Of a stretch of 10,874 nucleotides of DNA, positions 6,202 to 10,874 are shown one piece after another. Source of the DNA: JBOHUC01 sp050733935. Lineage in GTDB: Bacteria > Eisenbacteria > RBG-16-71-46 > DASYSL01. Below the pieces are notes generated by a model, which saw nothing but the letters and a program-made list of their open reading frames with translations, did not search any database and was not told the DNA's origin. The DNA is taken from the NCBI GenBank assembly GCA_050733935.1, contig JBOHUC010000090.1:1-10874 (forward strand), given 5' to 3'. How positions within the stretch are numbered: position 1 is the first letter of the stretch; each line of letters begins with the position of its first letter. The position numbers were made by a program, and so were the translations under genes.

Positions 6202-8934
6202 ATGAACCGCTCCTTCATCGGGCGAATCGGCCTGACGGCGCGTCTCGTTCGCTGTAGTCGAAACGCCGCTGTCTCGCTGGCCACGGTTGCCGCGCTCGCG
6301 CTTCCCGCGCTCGCCGGCGCCGGCGTCGGTCCCCCCGCGATCGACGGCAACATTACCGACCTCATCGCTTACGGCGCCGCCATCAACCAGGACTGTCTCG
6401 ACACGGCGAACCTGCCGGTCGATCAGCAGCCGGTCGCCGGCGACGTCTGCAAGACGAACGCCCTGCTCATCCCCTGCAATGCGGCGCAGGTCGCCTGCAC
6501 GGGAGGCGGAACCTACTTCGAGAACGGCTACGATCTGACGCGCGCCGTCGCGGCCTATGACCGCGCGAATCAGACACTGTATCTCGGCATTCGCGTCGCG
6601 GGCATCATTGGCGACTCGGACGGCAATGCAACGCCGGACGCGGGCATCGGCTGCGCGCCGCCGCTCAATCCGGGCGAACAGCGCATTCAGGACCCCGCCG
6701 GCATCGGGTTCAACGAGGGTTACAACTGGGGACTCGATTCCGACTGTGACGGCCTCGACGACATCTTCGTCACCATCACAGGCGGCTCGGGTGGCGTGGC
6801 CACGGTTTCGGTCATCGGCGCCCCCGCCGGGGCAACCCTCGGCGCGTTCGCGAACGACGATCTCGAAGTCCGGATCCAGGGCATCGACCTGCCGTTCCAG
6901 TTCGGCATGACCTCCTTCGTCGGCTCGACGACGGACGGCCTGTCCGAGGACGCCTCGAACCGCGTCCGCTGCGGCCCGCCGGACATCAATGTCGAGATCG
7001 AGAAGATTGCGACTCCGCCCACGATCTGCCCGGGTCAGAACACGACCTTCACGATCACTGTCCGGAACACGGGCGAGGTGCCGCTCACCACGAATCTCAC
7101 GGACCTGCTGCCGGCCGGCCTGACGTTCAACAACGCCGTCACCGGAGACTTCGCGGTCTGCAACCAGGTGGGCCAGCTGATCACCTTCTGCGAGATCGTG
7201 ATCCCGGTCGGTGAGTCGCGCACGGTCAGCTTCCAGGCCCTCGCGGCGAACGACTGCCTCGGCCTCGTGACGAACTCTGCCACGGTCGTCGGCACGTTCA
7301 GCGACGTGTGCATCCTCGCGCTCAACGACAATCAGCCGCTGCGCGTGGAGGCCACCGATACGGCGGACGTGACCTGCCAGGCAGTTCCGTGCGTCACGCT
7401 CGAGGTGACCTGCAATCCGGAACGCGCTTGCCCGGGCACGCCGATCACGGTGACCGCGACGGCGACGAATTGCGGCCAGGGCCCCGAGGACATCACCATC
7501 ACGCTCGAGGGTCAGAGCCAGACGTTCCCCAACATCGGCCCCGGCGGGACCGCCACGTTCACGCGGGTCATTCCGATGCCCGAGTGCACGGACGGTGAGC
7601 TGGTGTCGTTCGACGGCGAAGCCACCGCTACGACCGGCTGCGGGACGACTCCCGAGCCGGCGCGCGACAATTGCACCGTCGAGTGCCTGCAGCCGCAGGT
7701 TTCGATCGAGAAGTCGGTCGACCCGGTCGGCCAGGTGGCACAGGGCACGACTCTGCACTACACGATCACGGTCACGAACACGTCGAAGGACGTGACGCTG
7801 ACCAACGTGCGGGTCGTGGACACGCTGTGCGACGACGCCGAGTACCAGAACAACGCGAACCCGGCGGCGGACTCCGAGCCCCCGATCGGCTCGAGCGGTC
7901 AGGTTGTCTGGACGCTCGCGAGTCTTGCTCCGCAGGGAGTCGCTACGTTCAGCTTCGATGTCCGGATTCGCGAGCTGGCTCCTCCGGAGTGCGAAGACGC
8001 GAATCGGTCGTGCACGAACAATGTCACGGTCGAGGGCTTCTGCGGCGATGCGCGCGCGGATGCCAGCGCCAGCGTCACGACGCCGATCGAGCCGTGCGTC
8101 GAAGAGGGAATCTGCCGCCTGACCGGCGGTGGCTGCCTCAACGAAGACGGCGACAATCGCGGCCACAAGCAGAGCACGTTCGGCGGGAACTCGAGCCCGT
8201 TCCACGAGGGCGGCGGTCCCACCGGCAACGAGTGGCAGCACGTGTATCGTGACGGCCGGACGATCCTGTTCAACTGGCACAGCCACGATGCACACGTGAT
8301 CCGCTGCACCGTCGTCGAGCCCGGTCCGTGCCATCCGCCGGCCGTGAACACGCGGGCCGACTTCGTCGGCACCGGCCAGTACAGCCTCGGCGCCGGCAGC
8401 CGGACCGAAGACGGCAACATGGTGGCCTACATCATCGACCACCGTGAGGGCTCCTGTAACCGCAACACGCGCGACGAGTACAGCATCATCGTGCGCACGG
8501 GTCTCGAGATCGGTGCTGGCGAGATCGTGTTCCAGACCTCGGGTGAGATCGATTGCGGCAATCTCCAGATCCACGAGACGCCGGCCCGCCTGTTCGGCGG
8601 CGGCGCCGAGATTCCGGACACGGAGATCGCGGCGGATCTTTCGAAGCTCGCGATGCTGAATCGTGCGGTTCCGAATCCGTTCTCGGCTTCGATGAGCTAC
8701 TCGTTCCAGGTCGCCGAAGGCAGCTCGCAGTCGGTGGACGTGGGCGTGTACAACGTCGCAGGCCGGCTCGTGAGCCATCTGGCTCAGGGCGAGCGGGCTC
8801 CTGGAATCCACACGGTGACGTGGGACGGACGGAGTGCGGACGGAGCGCGGGTGGCCGCGGGCGTCTACTTCGTGAAGGCCCGGATCGGTGCGAGCGCACC
8901 GAACGTCACGCGCGTGATCTACGTGCAGCCGTAG
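6202..8934 (+). CDS. Large exported multidomain protein with DUF11-type repeats and FlgD/T9SS-like C-terminal module
   Basis: 910 residues. The ATG at 6202 follows GGAGG (6186-6190) and GAGG (6193-6196) and yields a signal peptide with a basic start, a hydrophobic stretch (about 22-38), and probable cleavage at LAGA near 40. Residues 45-262 form a Cys-containing domain beginning AIDGNITDLIAYG, resembling the opening of CBM9/DOMON-like sugar-binding domains, with acidic DSDGN (138-142) and DSDCDGLDD (179-187) stretches that could bind calcium. DUF11-like beta-sandwich repeats follow (about 263-390 and 498-628), with a Cys-rich CARDB-like domain between (about 396-495). Next comes a TGGG/TFGGN domain rich in His (636-790; WHSHDAH at 692-698). 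The end (820-910) is PNPFS followed by YNVAGRLV, WDGRSADG, VAAGVYFVKA and VIYVQP, the FlgD-Ig/T9SS type A pattern that directs export and cell-surface attachment in FCB bacteria. I infer a surface or released binding/adhesion protein, not an enzyme. A paralog follows at 9283. Confidence 0.9.
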   Translation: MNRSFIGRIGLTARLVRCSRNAAVSLATVAALALPALAGAGVGPPAIDGNITDLIAYGAAINQDCLDTANLPVDQQPVAGDVCKTNALLIPCNAAQVACTGGGTYFENGYDLTRAVAAYDRANQTLYLGIRVAGIIGDSDGNATPDAGIGCAPPLNPGEQRIQDPAGIGFNEGYNWGLDSDCDGLDDIFVTITGGSGGVATVSVIGAPAGATLGAFANDDLEVRIQGIDLPFQFGMTSFVGSTTDGLSEDASNRVRCGPPDINVEIEKIATPPTICPGQNTTFTITVRNTGEVPLTTNLTDLLPAGLTFNNAVTGDFAVCNQVGQLITFCEIVIPVGESRTVSFQALAANDCLGLVTNSATVVGTFSDVCILALNDNQPLRVEATDTADVTCQAVPCVTLEVTCNPERACPGTPITVTATATNCGQGPEDITITLEGQSQTFPNIGPGGTATFTRVIPMPECTDGELVSFDGEATATTGCGTTPEPARDNCTVECLQPQVSIEKSVDPVGQVAQGTTLHYTITVTNTSKDVTLTNVRVVDTLCDDAEYQNNANPAADSEPPIGSSGQVVWTLASLAPQGVATFSFDVRIRELAPPECEDANRSCTNNVTVEGFCGDARADASASVTTPIEPCVEEGICRLTGGGCLNEDGDNRGHKQSTFGGNSSPFHEGGGPTGNEWQHVYRDGRTILFNWHSHDAHVIRCTVVEPGPCHPPAVNTRADFVGTGQYSLGAGSRTEDGNMVAYIIDHREGSCNRNTRDEYSIIVRTGLEIGAGEIVFQTSGEIDCGNLQIHETPARLFGGGAEIPDTEIAADLSKLAMLNRAVPNPFSASMSYSFQVAEGSSQSVDVGVYNVAGRLVSHLAQGERAPGIHTVTWDGRSADGARVAAGVYFVKARIGASAPNVTRVIYVQP

Positions 8935-8949
8935 AGCTTCGAAGCGTCG

Positions 8950-8981
8950 GGGATTTCTGAAGTGAATCACTAGGAAATCCC
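8950..8981 (+). repeat. Hairpin immediately after the 910-residue gene
   Basis: GGGATTTC (8950-8957) pairs perfectly with GAAATCCC (8974-8981). Inside the loop lies AGTGAATCACT, an odd-centred palindrome, so the whole could fold as a longer interrupted stem. It lacks its own T tract and stands just upstream of a strong terminator. It may protect the mRNA 3' end or bind a protein; the role is unknown. Confidence 0.55.
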
Positions 8982-8989
8982 GAAGTCAT

Positions 8990-9028
8990 CGGCCCACCCC
9001 GGAGCATCGGGGTGGGCCGTTTCGTTTT
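8990..9028 (+). terminator. Strong intrinsic terminator after the 910-residue gene
   Basis: A perfect 12-bp stem pairs CGGCCCACCCCG (8990-9001) with CGGGGTGGGCCG (9008-9019) around a GAGCAT loop, followed directly by TTTCGTTTT. It should end transcription of the upstream gene, making the paralog at 9283 a separate transcription unit. Confidence 0.92.
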
Positions 9029-9095
9029 GGTTCGTTGCCTAAGTGTCGCGGCCGGAAATTTTTTCGGAGATGGCGCAAAAACAGGCTGGAAATGC

Positions 9096-9125
9096 TTGAC
9101 CACTGCAGAGCAAAAGTGACCTACT
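9096..9125 (+). promoter_or_regulatory. Weak promoter candidate upstream of the second paralog
   Basis: TTGACC (9096-9101) matches the -35 consensus well, but the best -10 candidate at suitable distance, CCTACT (9120-9125, 18-bp spacer), is poor. It lies in the AT-richer gap (9029-9282, about 250 bp) between the terminator and the ATG at 9283. In that gap I see no gene and no other clear element apart from a short T run at 9058-9064. Confidence 0.25.
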
Positions 9126-9282
9126 CAGGGTCGCTTTACCGGCAGTTTTTCCATTTGATGAGTGTTCCTCCTTCTAGCTGCAATTGCGCCGCCACGCCTT
9201 TGCACCGCTTCAATAGCCGCAGTTTCAAAGAACGTCCATCGATTCGCCGCCAGAACTGCTCCCTGCGTTGCTGGAGGTTCCT

Positions 9283-10874
9283 ATGAACACCTCGCGCCAG
9301 CATCCGTGTCGGATGAACATCTTCCGAGCGGGAGCGCGAGTGCGGTGCACATGTACCGTGCTCGCGTTTTTGTTCGGCCTTGTCTTCACCGCCGCGCTTC
9401 CCCTAAGCGCGCACGCGGGTGCCGCACCCCCGACCGTGGATGGCAACATCGCGGATCTGATCAGCTACGCCGCGTCGATCAATCAGGGATGTCTCGACAC
9501 CGAGAGCCTCACACCGGATTCGAGACCGAAGCCGGGCGACGTCTGCAAGACGAACGCCTTGCTCATTCCCTGCACCGCGCCGCAGACGCCCTGTCCGGCC
9601 GGCGGCGGCAACTACTTCCAGAACGGCTACGACCTCACACGTGCGGTCGTGGCCTATGATCGAACCACCCGCACGCTCTATCTCGGGCAGCGCGTGGCCG
9701 GAATCGTCGGTGACTCCGACGGCGACGGAAACCAGAACCCGGGAGTGGGTTGCACGCCTGCGCTCAACGTGGGCGAGCAGCGCATCCAGGACAGTCCGGG
9801 AATCGGGTTCCAGGAGAGCTACTCCTGGGGGATCGACGTCGATTGCAACGGCAAATCCGACATCGTCATTCGCACCACGACCGGCTCGGGCACAAGCGTC
9901 GGGCTCGAGGTGCTCGGGACGACGGCCGGCGCGACTCAGGGCGCCTTCAACGGATCCGAGATCGAGGGCCGGGTGCAGAACATCGACCTGCCGTTCATCT
10001 TCGGCATGGTGGCGTTCTCGGGTTCGACGTCGGATGGGCTTTCGGAAGACGCCACGAATGCCGTCCGCTGCGGGCCGCCCGACGTGGACCTTGCGATCAC
10101 GAAGCAGGCGAATCCGCCGACGATCTGCCCGGGTGCGACGACCGAGTTCACCATCACGGTGCAGAACACGGGCGATGCGCCTCTCACCACGACCCTCACC
10201 GACCCCCTGCCGACCGGGCTCACGTTCGACAACAACGTGACCGGGGATTTCACGCTCGACAACGCCAATGGCAACGTCGTGACGTTCCAGCCGCTCGTAA
10301 TCCCCGCGGGTCAAACGCGCACAGCGCGATTCCGCGTGCTGGCGAGTCCGAGCTGCCTCGGGGAGGTCACAAATACGGCCTCCGCGGCCGGGACGTTCAC
10401 CGAAGCGTGTCTCGATAGGATCGGTGAACCGCTTTCGGTCACACGCACGGCTTCGGCCACGGTCACCTGCCAGGCTCCTCCCTGCGTCGAGCTCACGGTC
10501 AATCCGCTGGCTCCGCAGTGCGAGGGCACGCCGGTCACGATCACGGGCTCGGTCCGGAACTGCGGGGCCACGGCCTCCACGATCGTCGTCCAGCTTTCGG
10601 GCGGCGGCTCGGCGAACGTCGGATCGGTGGCCGCGGGTGCCAGTGCCAACTGGAGCATCGCGGCCGGGAACCTAGACTGCATCGAGGGGAACACACGGAC
10701 CTACAACCTGACCGCGACCGCGACGGGCGCCTGCCCGCCGAACGCGACCGACACGGAGTCGGTCACGATCACGTGTCAGTCGCCGCCATGCGTCGAGCTC
10801 ACGGTGAACCCGCTCGGACCGCAGTGCGAAGGCACGCCGGTCACGATCACGGGCTCGGTCCGGAACTGCGGGGC
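9283..10874 (+). CDS. Second large exported protein, paralog of the 6202 product; 3' end outside the window
   Basis: The frame is open from ATG 9283 to the window end (530 complete codons). GGAGG at 9273-9277 with 5-bp spacing supports this start over the in-frame ATG at 9313. The signal peptide has an Arg-rich n-region (10-22), a hydrophobic core (25-43) and likely cleavage after SAHA (45). Residues 50-265 align throughout with the upstream paralog: TVDGNIADLISY (51-62), PGDVCKTNALLIPC (84-97), NGYDLTRAVVAYDR (114-127), LYLGQRVAGIVGDSDG (132-147) and LSEDATNAVRCGPPD (253-267). The DUF11-like domain follows (268-395; PTICPGATTEFTITVQNTG). From 396 a Cys-rich CARDB-like unit of 102 residues, opening TCQAPPCVELTVNPL, is followed by a second, nearly identical copy. 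It is probably a surface or secreted binding protein like its neighbour. Whether it ends in the same FlgD-like module cannot be seen. Confidence 0.9.
   Translation, partial: MNTSRQHPCRMNIFRAGARVRCTCTVLAFLFGLVFTAALPLSAHAGAAPPTVDGNIADLISYAASINQGCLDTESLTPDSRPKPGDVCKTNALLIPCTAPQTPCPAGGGNYFQNGYDLTRAVVAYDRTTRTLYLGQRVAGIVGDSDGDGNQNPGVGCTPALNVGEQRIQDSPGIGFQESYSWGIDVDCNGKSDIVIRTTTGSGTSVGLEVLGTTAGATQGAFNGSEIEGRVQNIDLPFIFGMVAFSGSTSDGLSEDATNAVRCGPPDVDLAITKQANPPTICPGATTEFTITVQNTGDAPLTTTLTDPLPTGLTFDNNVTGDFTLDNANGNVVTFQPLVIPAGQTRTARFRVLASPSCLGEVTNTASAAGTFTEACLDRIGEPLSVTRTASATVTCQAPPCVELTVNPLAPQCEGTPVTITGSVRNCGATASTIVVQLSGGGSANVGSVAAGASANWSIAAGNLDCIEGNTRTYNLTATATGACPPNATDTESVTITCQSPPCVELTVNPLGPQCEGTPVTITGSVRNCG
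10468..10874 (+). repeat. 306-bp (102-residue) tandem repeat within the second paralog
   Basis: The unit starting at codon 396 (TGC at 10468) recurs exactly 306 bp later (TGT at 10774). The second copy is cut by the window end after about 100 bp. The last 44 bases of the window (10831-10874) are identical to 10525-10568, and the differences just before are mostly synonymous. One equivalent but diverged unit exists in the upstream paralog (near 7384-7690). This looks like recent in-frame duplication of a Cys-rich beta-sandwich domain, and more copies may follow beyond the window. Confidence 0.9.

Noticed and set aside
6037..8970. Very long open frame (977 codons) on the minus strand opposite the 6202 gene
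   Set aside because: Its product is dominated by Arg, Asp, Ala and His in a pattern typical of the antisense of a GC-rich gene. The plus strand has a signal peptide, recognisable domains, an RBS and a terminator.
9403..10314. Minus-strand open frame opposite the second paralog
   Set aside because: The same Arg/Asp-rich shadow composition, and it mirrors the shadow of the first paralog because the coding strands are homologous.
1..10874. CRISPR array, tRNA/rRNA, insertion sequence or phage attachment site
   Set aside because: There are no short regularly spaced repeats, no cloverleaf or rRNA segments, no transposase-like frame and no flanking inverted repeats. The only long repeat is the coding tandem repeat in the second paralog.

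Overview
The window is a GC-rich bacterial chromosome segment with no tRNA, rRNA, CRISPR array, transposase or phage gene that I can see. It mixes ordinary housekeeping or accessory enzymes with large, Cys-rich, beta-sandwich-type exported proteins. One of these ends in a FlgD/T9SS-type C-terminal module. High GC, DUF11-type repeats, that C-terminal module and short secreted proteins ending in a TWGxIKxxY tail together suggest an uncultured FCB-group lineage, with Candidatus Eisenbacteria or a relative my best guess. This taxonomic call is inference.

Left part (1-3363, + strand): the 3' end of a secreted-type protein, a good intrinsic terminator, a small signal-peptide protein with the same C-terminal tail motif, a UbiG-like SAM methyltransferase, and an MFS transporter that overlaps the methyltransferase stop by ATGA. 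The transporter is split by an apparent one-base deletion in a G run near 2419-2422.

Middle part (3372-5806, - strand): shikimate kinase (aroK), then a bacterial homologue of eukaryotic/archaeal release factor eRF1 (baeRF type) with a C-terminal zinc ribbon but no GGQ motif, then a flavin-reductase-fold protein whose GTG start abuts the baeRF stop. The last two are probably translationally coupled. The transporter and the flavin reductase converge with only 8 bp between their stops.

Right part (5807-10874, + strand): a divergent intergenic region of about 400 bp with a promoter-like site and two hairpins, then two paralogous exported proteins in tandem. The first (910 aa) is complete: signal peptide, a CBM9/DOMON-like N-terminal domain, DUF11-type repeats, a His-rich TGGG domain and a FlgD-like C-terminal module. 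It is followed by two hairpins, the second a strong terminator. The second paralog runs off the window and contains a recent 102-residue (306-bp) tandem repeat. The pair looks like a surface or secreted adhesin/binding-protein locus. The parts most worth a second look are this paralog pair with its expanding repeat, the GGQ-less eRF1-like protein, and the shared short C-terminal tail on the two small secreted proteins.
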